Assembly: GCA_028284395.1 (NCBI GenBank) | Contig: JANQRV010000206.1 | Coordinates: 1-41,011 of the forward strand | DNA: 41,011 nucleotides | Reading direction: 5' to 3' | Source of the DNA: Saprospiraceae bacterium | Lineage (GTDB): Bacteria; Bacteroidota; Bacteroidia; Chitinophagales; Saprospiraceae | Shown: piece by piece, positions 34,001-41,011 of the stretch | Numbering within the stretch: the first letter of the stretch is position 1 | How the letters are laid out: each line of letters starts with the position of its first letter | Notes under the pieces: model-generated | The model's database searches: none | What the model was told of the DNA's origin: nothing | What the model saw: only the letters and a program-made list of their open reading frames with translations | Made by a program: the position numbers and the translations under genes

Positions 34001-37000
34001 GAATAAGGTTGTACACCATCCGAAATGGTCAGGTTAACTCCACCATCGTTCGCGCCATTACAACTTACGTGGAATGGATCAATGCCAATGATGATCGGGC
34101 CGGGTTCGGAGATCGCCACACTGGTAATATCACTACAACCACTGGCATCCGTCACGGTTACCTCATAAATGCCGGCTCCAACATTCGTCAGATTAGCAGT
34201 TGTACTACCATTTGACCAAGCATATGAATAAGGATCTGTTCCTCCACGAGCAATTACACTGGCGTTTCCATCTTCGGACCCGCTACAGGTAACGTTGGTC
34301 GAACCTGAAGTCAATGTAAGTGGCTCCGGTTCTTCAATGCGGATACTGTAGGATTCAATACAACCATTCTCATCGGAAACATAAATCGAATAGTTACCAG
34401 CAATAAGTTGGTTGATATCCCGAACCGTTTGTCTAGTGTCCCAGTTGAAACCGCTGAAACGATATTCTCCGGTGCCGCCAGTAGCTTGGATCTCTACCCG
34501 TCCGTCTTCTTCTCCGGTACAACTGACATCAAAGGCCGTAACTACCGCGTCAATTTGTTCCGGTTCGGAAATCGTAATATCATCCGTCACAATACAACCA
34601 TTCGCATCCGTGACCAAAACGGTGTAAAGCGAAGCACTAAGGTTCTCTGTAAATTGCGAGGTAATACCAGTCGTCCAATTAAAGGTACTAATCGTATAAG
34701 GAGGTGTACCTCCGGAAACCTCAACATCAATCGACCCGTCACCTTCATCAAAACAAGTGGCATCCTCACCGGAAACGCTTAAGTTCATCTGGCTTGGTTG
34801 ACCAATGCTGGCGGAACCAGAAATGGTACAACCATTGGCATCTGTTACCGTTACAGCATAACTTCCGGCAGAAAGTCCGTCGATGTCCGCAGTATTATCT
34901 CCATTAGACCAGGCATAACTGTATGGTCCTGTACCTCCAGTCACATTAAGCTCGATCGCTCCATCCGTATCACCGAAGCAACTTACATCGGTCTCGGTCG
35001 TTTCTATTTCCATTTCGATCGGCTCCGTTACAATGGTCTGACAAGTGGAGTTATTCAGTGGTTCGTTAGCATCTCGCACATAAACTGTATAGATGCCGGC
35101 ACTGAGATTTTCGAAGCTATTGTCAGAACTGAAGTTGCTGCCGTCCAGGCTGAATTCGAATGCGCCACTTCCTCCAGAACCACTGGCCACGATCGTACCA
35201 TCAGAACCTCCATGACAGCTAACACTGGTTTCGATCAGTGAACAACTAACCGAAGATGGTTCGTTGACTGTTGCAGAACAACTAGTTTCACAACCATTCA
35301 CATCTGTGACTGTCACTTCATAGGTACCGGCGCCAATATTAGCAAGATCCTCGGTAGTCGCACCGTTTGACCAACTGTAGGTATAGGGTGCCACACCGCC
35401 AAAGATGGAAAGGTTAATGCTACCATTATTCAATCCGACACCAGTTGCGTCCGTCGGAACGATGCTGTTACAAATCAACTCAGCAGGTTCCTGAATGCTG
35501 AATTCTTCCTCAATGATACAACCGTTGGCATCAGTGATGGTTACAAAGTAAGTACCAGCATCAAGGTTATTTTGATCGCGAGCCGCAGAGCCATTCGACC
35601 AACTAAAGGCGTAAGGTAGTGTACCTCCGGTGACCGTTAAATTGACCCGGCCGTCCGCTTCCCCGTTACAGGAAATGTCAACGACTGTTGAGGACAAGGT
35701 TAACTGATCCGGTTCGACCACCTCAATCACTGAAGTCGCCACGCAACCATTATCGTCTGTCACATCGACCGTATAGCTGCCAGCAGGCAGATCAGAGATG
35801 TTTTCCGTAATTGCTCCATTCGACCACTCATAGGTATAGGGGGCTACCCCACCGCTGACAGATATTTCAATATTACCATCTGATTCTCCATTACAGCTGA
35901 CATCTTCTTTATTCACAGTTATGACTAAATCGGCAGGTTGAGCCACCGCAATGTTGCGGATGGTTTCACAGCCATTATCATCAGAAATGGTAACACTATA
36001 GGACCCTGCCGTCAATCCAATCAAATCTTCTGTATTTGTGCCCGTCGACCAGATGAAGGAATAGGGCTCTACTCCTCCTGAAATTTCGAGATCGATCCGG
36101 CCATCGGAATCTCCATTACAACTTACATCTACCGTTGTAGTCAGTACATCTATTCCTTCCGGCTCCGTAATTTCGACACTGTTTGTCGAAGTACAGCCGT
36201 TAACATCGGTTACTTCGATGGAATAAATGCCTGGTGCTAAATTGCTTAGATCTTCGGTTGTAGCACCATTTGACCAGTTATAAGAGTAGGGAGCTACTCC
36301 ACCAATGACCGTCAAGTCGGCAGTACCATCCGTTTCTCCATTACAACTCACATCCGTTCTGGAAATCGTCAACTCCATCACCTCCGGTTCTTCGATTTCA
36401 ATTGAAGTCGTACCCGTACAACCGTTCGCATCCCGGACAGCAACATTGTAGATTCCAGCTGATAGCCCGCTGATATCTTCGTTGATTGATCCGGTCGACC
36501 AAACATAGGTATAAGGAGCAACTCCACCATTGATGGTCAGGTCGATGGAACCGTCGGCATATCCGTTACAAGTGACATTATTCTGAATTGTAATCAGTTG
36601 CAGTCCTTCCGATTCATTGATGACTACCGAAGCAGTCGCGGTACAATTATTGGCATCAGTAACCGTCACCGTGTGGGTTCCAGCTGGTAGGGACTCCGCT
36701 GTGGCACCAGTCTGTCCGGTACTCCAAGCATAGTTATATGGAGGTAGTCCAAGACTCGCTTCTGCAGTCGCAGATCCGATTGAATTCCCCTCACAGCCCG
36801 CACCTTGAACACTTACGATGTCTAATTCCGGAGAAGCAGGCTCAGTAAGCGTAATTTGGCCATCAAATATTTCAGCACATTCGCCTCCACAATAACGGGC
36901 ATGCAAGGTGTATTCGCCGGCAGTCAGGCCGGTGAAAGTCCGATCGGTTTGCCAAGTAATCTCATCTAAACTAAATTCGATACAGGCACCGGAAGGATCG

Positions 37001-40000
37001 TCGGCCGTAAAGCTGATCTCCCCATCTGCACCACCACAAGTCGGATTGACAAAGGCGACATCTTGAATTTGTTCATTGGCCTTGGTCCGTACCTTGATGC
37101 TTCTACTTCTAGAAGCGATACATCCGCCACTCTGTGCTGTCAGTTCGACAAATACACTGGACTGACCGCCATCCGTACTGTAAACCACTTCATGAGGCCC
37201 TGGCCCCGTGGCAATTGAAGGCGTTGCACCTTCTCCAAAGTCCCAGGAATACGTAACGCCGTCCTGTACGATCAATGGTGTGAAGGTTACTACTTTACCT
37301 TCGCAAACACTGTTCTCAGGTGCAACAAAATCAGCAATAGGCGGAGCTTCCATGGTGATGGTAACATCATCAACAGCTACACATCCATTGGCATCAGTCA
37401 CGGTTACAGTATAAATCGTTTCTGCCAATGGGCTGACGGTGTGCGTAGCGCCGGCACCCAACTCCTGATCCCAGATAAAGGTATATGGAGCCGTTCCACC
37501 GGTGGCAGTGGCAGTAATCGTCACTTCGTCTCCCGGACAAGTCTCCTGATCTTCTCCAGCATTCGCCAAAAGATCTTTAGCAGGCTGATTAATGGTTACC
37601 GTAGCTTCAGATACACAGTTATTGATATCTGATACAGTCACACTATAAGTTCCGGCAACTAGGCCGGTGATATCGGCAGTGGTACTACCTTCGCTCCAGA
37701 CATAGCTGTATGGAGGTGTGCCGCCAGTTGCAGTAACTGATGCACTACCGGTAGCCTCTCCTCTACAAGCTACGTCAACGCTATTGGAGATGGAAGCAAC
37801 CGGCGCTTCCGGCGTGATCAACTCGACCTGCTGGTCATAAATATCAATACATTCTTCTTCGCAGTATCTTGCTTGTATGGTGTAAATTCCATTGCTCAAT
37901 CCAGTAAAGGTGCGTTCGGTCTGCCAGTTTTCTCCATCCAGGCTGAACTCAATACAAGAACCTGCTGGATCATCGGCCGTCATGATGATTTGTCCATCAC
38001 CTCCCTGACAGCTTGGGTTGACCACCACGACTTCTTCAATTTGCTCAGTGGCCTTCGTACGAACCTTCAGGCTCTTTGTACGCACGGACTCACAACCATC
38101 TAACTCGGCAGTCAGTACGACTGAAACACTTGACAAACCGCTGTCTGTGCTGTAAGTCACTTCATGCGGACCAGGACCGGTTGCCGTTGCAGGCGTTGCC
38201 CCTTCTCCAAAGTCCCAAGTATAATTGACACCAGGTTGTGCGATTACAGATTCAAATACAACAATCGCTTCCTCGCATACATTCTCTTCCGGAGCTACAA
38301 AATCAGCAATAGGTCCGGGTTTGATGTTGACCGCAACGGAGTCGATGGCCGTACATCCGGCATTATCGGTAGCAGTAACTCGGTAAGTGGTAATGGTCGT
38401 AGGACTAACTGTATGGCTAGCACCAGCTCCCAGTGCGTTATCCCATTCGTAGGTATATCCTGGAGAACCACCCGTCGCAAGAGCAGTAATATCAACGCTT
38501 TCACCGATACAAATTTCCACATCGGATCCTGCATCTACCGTCAGATCGGAGTCCGGAGCAGTAATACTCACATTAAGAACTTCGAAACAGTCATTACCAT
38601 CCGTGACCGTGACGGTATAATCTCCTTCCGCCAGATTATCAGCTGTTGCTGTTGTTGCGCCATTACTCCAAGCGTAGGTATAAGGCAATACGCCACCAAG
38701 CGCAGTCACGGTTGCTGAGCCGGTTGCCTCTCCCGAACAACCTACATCCACCTGATCTGTAATAGAGGCAGTCAAGGCGCTCAATGGGCTGATAATTGTC
38801 ACACTGATTTCACTGGTACAGTTATGCGCATCCGTCACTGTCACGGCATAAGTTCCAGCTACCAATCCGGTAGCTGTCGCTTCCGTCACGCCATTGCTCC
38901 ACAAGTAGGTGTAAGCAGGAGTTCCTCCCGTTGCTTCGACCGTTGCTGAGCCGGTTGCTTCACCAAAACATGCAACATCTACCTGATCGGAAATCGATAA
39001 AGCTAATGGGGCATCTGGCTCATTGATGGTCACGAAGACCTCGGAAATACAGTTATTCGCATCCGTTACAGTAACGCCATAGTTACCGGCACTCAGATTC
39101 TCAACCGTAGTTTCTGTTGCACCGTTACTCCACAAAATGCTATAGGGTTCGGTACCACCAGTAATAGTGATCGATGCGGAACCGTCGCTGTCTCCAGTAC
39201 ATTGTACATCAACCGTATTCAAGACACTTGCGACCGGTACTTCCGGTGTAATCAGTTCCACCTGCTGTGGATATATTTCAATACATTCTTCATTACAGTA
39301 TCTGGCCTGAACAGTGTAGATGCCATTACTAAGGCCGGTAAAGGTTCTGTTCGTTTGCCAATTCTCACCGTCCAAGCTGAATTCTATACAGGAACCAATG
39401 GGATCATCAGCGGTCAAGATCAATTGGCCATCACCACCTTCACAACTTGGATTCACCACGACTACTGCTTCAATTTGCTCAGCAGCATTGGTTCTGATTT
39501 TCAAACTTCTGGTCCGGGAAGAAATACAGCCATCCAGGTCCACCGTCAATTCTACCGATGTACTGGAGAGTCCACTATCGGTGCTGTATGTTACCTCGTG
39601 GGGGCCAGGGCCAGTTGCCGTAGCTGGTGTTGCACCTTCACCGAAAGTCCAGGTGTAGATGGCACCATCCTGTGTAATAACCGATTCAAAGATTACGCCT
39701 TCCCCTTCGCATATATTATCTACCGGCGCCGCAAAATCAACGATTGGCAGTGGCTTAATGATTACGGCAACTGTATCAAGATCGGTACAGCCATTTGCAT
39801 CCGTCACTTCTACAATGTAAGACGTTGTAGTTGTGGGGCTTACGGTATGAGCAGCGCCTGCGCCCAATCCATTATCCCAATTGTAGGTATAGCCCGGAGT
39901 GCCACCAGAGGCTGTTGCTACCAGATCCACACTTTCACCGCGACAAATTTCTACATCTTCACCTGCATCGACAACCGGGCCGGTCAACGGTTCGGCGATG

Positions 40001-41011
40001 TCTACAATCAGGGATTCCGTACAACCTCCGGCATCCGTAACGGTAACACCGTAACTTCCAGCCAATAGATCGGTAACGGTCGCAGTATTGGCACCATTGC
40101 TCCAAGCAAATGTATAGGGTTCATTACCTCCAGCAACCGTCACGGTAGCTGAACCAGTTGCTTCTCCCCTACAAGCTACATCCACCTGCGCGGTAATGGA
40201 AGCGGTCAGTTCAACGGCCGGACCATCAATCGCAACGTCCAGTTGATCGGAACAACCATGAGCATCGGTGACGGTAACTGAATATGTACCCGCTGCAACA
40301 TTTTCAATCGTGTTGATAGTTGCACCATTACTCCAAACGTAGGTGTAAGGTGCTGTTCCACCCTGGGCATTGACGGTAGCAGCTCCCGTTAACTCACCAA
40401 AGCAAGCTACGTCTACAGTGGAGACCAGTTCCGCAATTAGCGCCTCGTCTGGTTCATTTATGGTCACAAATGCTTCTGATACACAGTTGTTCGCATCAGT
40501 AACCGTCACGCCATAACTACCGGCAATTAGATTGTCCGCTGTTGCATCAGTATCCCCATTACTCCAGAGATAGGTATATGGTTCCGTTCCACCCGTTACA
40601 GTCACTACAGCAGAACCGTCACTATCTCCGGTACATAGAACATCAATACTATTACTGATCTCAGCGACCGGTAATCCTGGGTTTGTGATCTCCACATTTT
40701 GTGGGAAAATCTCGATACATTCTTCTTCACAATATCTCGCCTGAACGGTATAATTGCCTGCACTCAGGTTGGTAAAGGTCCGTTCAGTTTGCCAGTTTTC
40801 GCCATCTAGGCTGAATTCGATACAGGAACCGGCAGGATCATCTGCAGTCAAGATAATCTGTCCATCTCCACCCTCACAGCTTGGGTTGACAACTGCCACC
40901 GCCTCGATCTGCTCCGCTGCATTTGTCCTTACCTTCAGACTCCTCGTTCTATTGGAGGTACAACCATCCAATTCGACTATCAATTCGACGGAGACACTGG
41001 ATAAGCCAAGG
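28093..41011 (-). CDS. Giant SprB-repeat T9SS surface protein, 5' end outside the window
   Basis: At least 4305 residues; the frame stays open to the right edge, and its repeat pattern continues there, so the N terminus is missing. Order towards the C terminus: three and a part modules of FSLDGG domain, SprB repeats and two PKD domains (41011-36827); 20 tandem SprB repeats (36826-32285); seven NGTP...DD repeats (32284-30288); HYR-like region (about 30285-29400); Cna-B/carboxypeptidase-regulatory-like domain (GFIEGVVETETGEGLENVEMF, near 29320-29200). Then come a dockerin-like pair of calcium loops, a cohesin-like domain (YQFTLYIDPAK..., about 28800-28400) and the T9SS sorting domain (YQNKPNPF, about 28345) with a short GRGGK tail. 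Expected to be exported by T9SS and displayed as a long cysteine-stabilised fibre. Confidence 0.9.
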   Translation of the reverse strand, partial: LGLSSVSVELIVELDGCTSNRTRSLKVRTNAAEQIEAVAVVNPSCEGGDGQIILTADDPAGSCIEFSLDGENWQTERTFTNLSAGNYTVQARYCEEECIEIFPQNVEITNPGLPVAEISNSIDVLCTGDSDGSAVVTVTGGTEPYTYLWSNGDTDATADNLIAGSYGVTVTDANNCVSEAFVTINEPDEALIAELVSTVDVACFGELTGAATVNAQGGTAPYTYVWSNGATINTIENVAAGTYSVTVTDAHGCSDQLDVAIDGPAVELTASITAQVDVACRGEATGSATVTVAGGNEPYTFAWSNGANTATVTDLLAGSYGVTVTDAGGCTESLIVDIAEPLTGPVVDAGEDVEICRGESVDLVATASGGTPGYTYNWDNGLGAGAAHTVSPTTTTSYIVEVTDANGCTDLDTVAVIIKPLPIVDFAAPVDNICEGEGVIFESVITQDGAIYTWTFGEGATPATATGPGPHEVTYSTDSGLSSTSVELTVDLDGCISSRTRSLKIRTNAAEQIEAVVVVNPSCEGGDGQLILTADDPIGSCIEFSLDGENWQTNRTFTGLSNGIYTVQARYCNEECIEIYPQQVELITPEVPVASVLNTVDVQCTGDSDGSASITITGGTEPYSILWSNGATETTVENLSAGNYGVTVTDANNCISEVFVTINEPDAPLALSISDQVDVACFGEATGSATVEATGGTPAYTYLWSNGVTEATATGLVAGTYAVTVTDAHNCTSEISVTIISPLSALTASITDQVDVGCSGEATGSATVTALGGVLPYTYAWSNGATTATADNLAEGDYTVTVTDGNDCFEVLNVSITAPDSDLTVDAGSDVEICIGESVDITALATGGSPGYTYEWDNALGAGASHTVSPTTITTYRVTATDNAGCTAIDSVAVNIKPGPIADFVAPEENVCEEAIVVFESVIAQPGVNYTWDFGEGATPATATGPGPHEVTYSTDSGLSSVSVVLTAELDGCESVRTKSLKVRTKATEQIEEVVVVNPSCQGGDGQIIMTADDPAGSCIEFSLDGENWQTERTFTGLSNGIYTIQARYCEEECIDIYDQQVELITPEAPVASISNSVDVACRGEATGSASVTATGGTPPYSYVWSEGSTTADITGLVAGTYSVTVSDINNCVSEATVTINQPAKDLLANAGEDQETCPGDEVTITATATGGTAPYTFIWDQELGAGATHTVSPLAETIYTVTVTDANGCVAVDDVTITMEAPPIADFVAPENSVCEGKVVTFTPLIVQDGVTYSWDFGEGATPSIATGPGPHEVVYSTDGGQSSVFVELTAQSGGCIASRSRSIKVRTKANEQIQDVAFVNPTCGGADGEISFTADDPSGACIEFSLDEITWQTDRTFTGLTAGEYTLHARYCGGECAEIFDGQITLTEPASPELDIVSVQGAGCEGNSIGSATAEASLGLPPYNYAWSTGQTGATAESLPAGTHTVTVTDANNCTATASVVINESEGLQLITIQNNVTCNGYADGSIDLTINGGVAPYTYVWSTGSINEDISGLSAGIYNVAVRDANGCTGTTSIEIEEPEVMELTISRTDVSCNGETDGTADLTVIGGVAPYSYNWSNGATTEDLSNLAPGIYSIEVTDVNGCTSTNSVEITEPEGIDVLTTTVDVSCNGDSDGRIDLEISGGVEPYSFIWSTGTNTEDLIGLTAGSYSVTISDDNGCETIRNIAVAQPADLVITVNKEDVSCNGESDGNIEISVSGGVAPYTYEWSNGAITENISDLPAGSYTVDVTDDNGCVATSVIEVVEPDQLTLSSTVVDISCNGEADGRVNLTVTGGTLPYAFSWSNGSAARDQNNLDAGTYFVTITDANGCIIEEEFSIQEPAELICNSIVPTDATGVGLNNGSINLSIFGGVAPYTYSWSNGATTEDLANIGAGTYEVTVTDVNGCETSCSATVNEPSSVSCSLIETSVSCHGGSDGTIVASGSGGSGAFEFSLDGSNFSSDNSFENLSAGIYTVYVRDANEPLNNSTCQTIVTEPIEMEIETTETDVSCFGDTDGAIELNVTGGTGPYSYAWSNGDNTADIDGLSAGSYAVTVTDANGCTISGSASIGQPSQMNLSVSGEDATCFDEGDGSIDVEVSGGTPPYTISTFNWTTGITSQFTENLSASLYTVLVTDANGCIVTDDITISEPEQIDAVVTAFDVSCTGEEDGRVEIQATGGTGEYRFSGFNWDTRQTVRDINQLIAGNYSIYVSDENGCIESYSIRIEEPEPLTLTSGSTNVTCSGSEDGNASVIARGGTDPYSYAWSNGSTTANLTNVGAGIYEVTVTDASGCSDITSVAISEPGPIIIGIDPFHVSCNGANDGGVNLTISDGVQPYSYSWSNGATSQDLSNIPAGAYTVQVTDGNGCVETASINVAEPSALTLNTVGTDIDCNGDNTGSINLTVLGGAAPFNYQWSNGLATQDLNNLLAGTYNVTVTDANGCQGTASATIVEPTLLTCDAVSTDATGAGLTNGSVNLTVGGGTQPYSFAWSNGATTEDLNGVGAGSYVVTITDANGCVNVCGATVNEPSGISCEVAVANVSCTGEDDGTITVSASGGSGNYQYRLNNGNYVSTNTFNNLPAGIYTIQVRDAQENSITSTCQASVEEPDALLLSLIKQDISCTGLADGAFDLAVIGGTPPFTYAWSNGATTEDLSGLAAGTYSVVVTDANGCSRTVISGITEPEEMSLDMTTFDISCYGGNDGLINLTVFGGTTPYAYNWSNGAGTQDLNGLTAGIYTVEVTDAGGCSEIYSVTLNEPSELQINMESTDVSCFGGVDGVVDIDVSGGVAPYSYRWSNGFTTEDLSNVRAGDYTVEVIDGSGCSSFASVVIQEPAELSLSIAKQDVSCSNEDLGSVNLTVQGGVRPYTYAWSNGATVEDQSNLIAGAYTVVVTDSRGCDRSISINIEEPEPLTVELVRKWCNGNGTPSDPSDDQWFFEVIARRANLSGSWVANDGSTNIYNQVHQFGPYSIADGAKSISFEDSDNGTCREVIEVTPPPACSNECDIAISLVEINCDDNGTPFNPKDDLFTFTVNVDGANGSENGWLTNDGTRGFYGENADFGPYPIIGDTVTVYFTDNDAGKCITPFKIEPPAHCSELCNINASPFAFNCDDGGTPGDPSDDTFTAELLVSGPSTGWTSSTEGTSGAYSDLAIVGPYPISDGAITVSFEDVSFPDCSFEITLNPDDFCALNACSISAIVDTTERFDNGTPGNVLDDMLGVTLTVTGQNVGSNWVLNIGNQQFTGAYNVPVEIGPIPINNNVEFDLTIQDAESGDCVTQVNVAIPDPDNCNVNCDITAEVTNILFDDKGTPDDLEDDTYTFDLRVSSESGTSGWKTTFNGQEITGAYGNTRTIGPSFVKDGIVVLVVEDLLDARCFEMVYVAPPEEYYADCDIDALVSNVTCNDRGTPDDPTDDTFTFDVLVVGQQNTGTWTASNPLATTGSYGTAVTFGPYLVSAGTIGFHIIDDANAECYAHVSVTPPADCSNVCELTAVADNITCDNNETPDDISDDVFYFDLMVTGEYTDGFVWISIIEGQSYSGRFGRPTRLGPFSNAVGTLNFDVVDASSSSCSVAMSVAAPVVQPIQDDLVVMCPVANHYCDVLQQEIILFSTDPYVCEATLEVPLPQVISDCQNGWQAVTEVFSTEGNLLSTFQPSDARLMTGLGVGDYTVRYTVTDACGSAAVVHECILRVADQEAPVAVCAGSMTVSLKEEGTKTIYVEDVDAGSFDNCGIATMEIRRSFTHEQQNCGENDGSYYSEWGQVIDFTCCDIGKQVIVELKITDVHGNENICWIEAMIEDCTMPLCENLPDVDISCQDLPSYFEHDNRVHLKGVFGIASVSNGVCTANAIELDPIVNMTDCCNGTIERRFVAKDAFGNVISDTCKQVITITGDANGVDGFIEGVVETETGEGLENVEMFLTGPQQANVLTDANGNFRFDNVSANSIHTISALNDADHANGINTDDLIRLQNFILGREELNSPYLMIAADVDNSKVVDNVDAIVLRQLVLGEIDKFENNTSWRFIDKAYDFPVPENPWFEQFPETIDVELGCNGAGTGDFIGVKIGDLDSTAVVSLQSTEVQTRNKALFVFDVVDQNLYPEENYTIDFRASDLAKVLGYQFTLYIDPAKADLVKIDYNLAKEEHFGFKHLESGLLTTSWHDLSDKKYLSEDKDPVLFSLVLNSKATGKVSDFIKIVPKITRPEAYNLENEVMDLDINYLREVVRQPELYQNKPNPFVEESTIGFDLPKSGDITFTILDVTGQVVRVIKGKFEQGYNEIRLKARDLPTGVLYYSLEVDDYKIVKRMVVGRGGK
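28983..29180 (-). other. Dockerin-like pair of calcium-binding loops inside the partial giant gene
   Basis: Encodes NDADHANGINTDDLIRLQNF and then AADVDNSKVVDNVDAIVLRQ: two EF-hand-like loops (DxDxxNGxxxxDD and DxDxSxxVxxxD), each followed by a helix with hydrophobic spacing, as in type I dockerins. A cohesin-like beta domain follows in the same polypeptide (about 28800-28400). Confidence 0.7.
30288..32284 (-). repeat. Seven tandem NGTP...DD repeats
   Basis: Seven units of about 95 codons following the pattern (I/L)-x-A-x(5)-C-x-D-x-G-T-P-x-D-P-x-D-D-x-F-x-F-x-V-x-V-x-G, then W, a GAYG/GFYG turn, FGPY-x-I-x-D-G and a closing C-x-x-x-x-x-V-x-P-P-x-x-C. The Asp/Gly-rich opening resembles a calcium-binding loop. 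Not a family that could be named from memory; units 4 and 5 lack the first Cys. Confidence 0.8.
32285..36826 (-). repeat. Array of 20 SprB repeats with an 8-unit higher-order period
   Basis: Twenty tandem units averaging 227 bp (C.G..DG.I.L.V.GGV.PY.Y.WSNGATTEDL..L.AG.Y.V.VTDANGC......I.EP). Units 7-8 and 15-16 (counted from the N-terminal side) are unusual in the same way: the first has DATGxGLxNG in place of the C-x-G segment, the second FEFSLDGS/YQYRLNNG-type cores and an STCQ end. Matching codons are exactly 1830 bp apart (35449 and 33619; 35041 and 33211). Confidence 0.9.
36827..41011 (-). repeat. FSLDGG + SprB + PKD supermodules, spacing 1434/1434/972 bp
   Basis: Equivalent codons in the NPSCEGGDGQ motif lie at 40858, 39424, 37990 and 37018. 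The first two intervals are 1434 bp (478 codons) and contain three SprB units and two PKD domains each. The third is 972 bp and contains one SprB unit; the difference of 462 bp equals two 77-codon SprB units. Sequence between copies is highly similar (for example FGEGATPATATGPGPHEV in successive PKD domains). Confidence 0.92.

Noticed and set aside
32285..36826. Regular DNA repetition that could be mistaken for a CRISPR or satellite array
   Set aside because: The period is about 227 bp, copies are divergent and in frame, and the encoded product is a clear SprB repeat series.
28801..40068. Long open frames on the plus strand opposite the giant genes (for example 28801-29574, 30598-31503, 39202-40068)
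   Set aside because: They mirror the repeat periodicity of the minus-strand coding sequence, have no recognisable domains or sensible starts, and arise because the repeated codons rarely read as stops on the other strand.

Overview
The window looks like chromosomal DNA from a Bacteroidota member, most probably of the Saprospirales/Lewinella type. The grounds are several proteins with type IX secretion (T9SS) C-terminal sorting domains, a TonB-dependent receptor paired with a DUF4249 lipoprotein, a short Crp/Fnr regulator, very long SprB-repeat and PKD-type surface proteins, almost no Shine-Dalgarno sites, and matches to the Bacteroidota promoter element TAnnTTTG. No rRNA, tRNA, CRISPR array, transposase or phage gene was recognised. 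The genus is inference.

Left part (1-14.4 kb): ordinary short genes on both strands. They are a drug/H+ antiporter-type MFS permease; a T9SS-exported beta-propeller-like repeat protein; a polysaccharide deacetylase whose 3' end overlaps that of a COG4299/HGSNAT-like acetyltransferase; a GH9 glycosidase directly upstream of the acetyltransferase; a DbpA-like DEAD-box helicase; a TonB receptor/DUF4249 pair; an alpha/beta hydrolase; a Crp/Fnr regulator followed by a 31-residue fragment of an FAD oxidoreductase and an unrecognised 166-residue protein; a decayed small lipoprotein-like reading frame; and a SET-domain protein. Deacetylase, acetyltransferase and GH9 enzyme together suggest processing of an amino-sugar polysaccharide.

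Right part (14.4-41 kb): three consecutive giant minus-strand genes for secreted surface proteins (2202, 1943 and at least 4305 residues; the last runs off the right edge). Each ends in a PNPF-type T9SS sorting domain and each has its own Rho-independent terminator, so they are probably separate transcription units. They share a domain kit: SprB repeats, PKD/Ig-like domains, and a SprB-related 'FSLDGG' domain. To these are added SdrD/Cna-B domains and a metal-binding motif (first), a thioester-domain-like N-terminal region (second), and a seven-copy 'NGTP...DD' repeat, HYR-like, dockerin and cohesin-like segments (third).

The most notable structure is the repeat architecture. The first giant has five modules at an exact 552-bp period. 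The third has modules at exactly 1434, 1434 and 972 bp, where the 462-bp difference is two SprB units. Its 20-unit SprB array also carries an 8-unit higher-order repeat of exactly 1830 bp. No T9SS machinery or gliding genes lie in the window, so an adhesin role is inferred from domain content.
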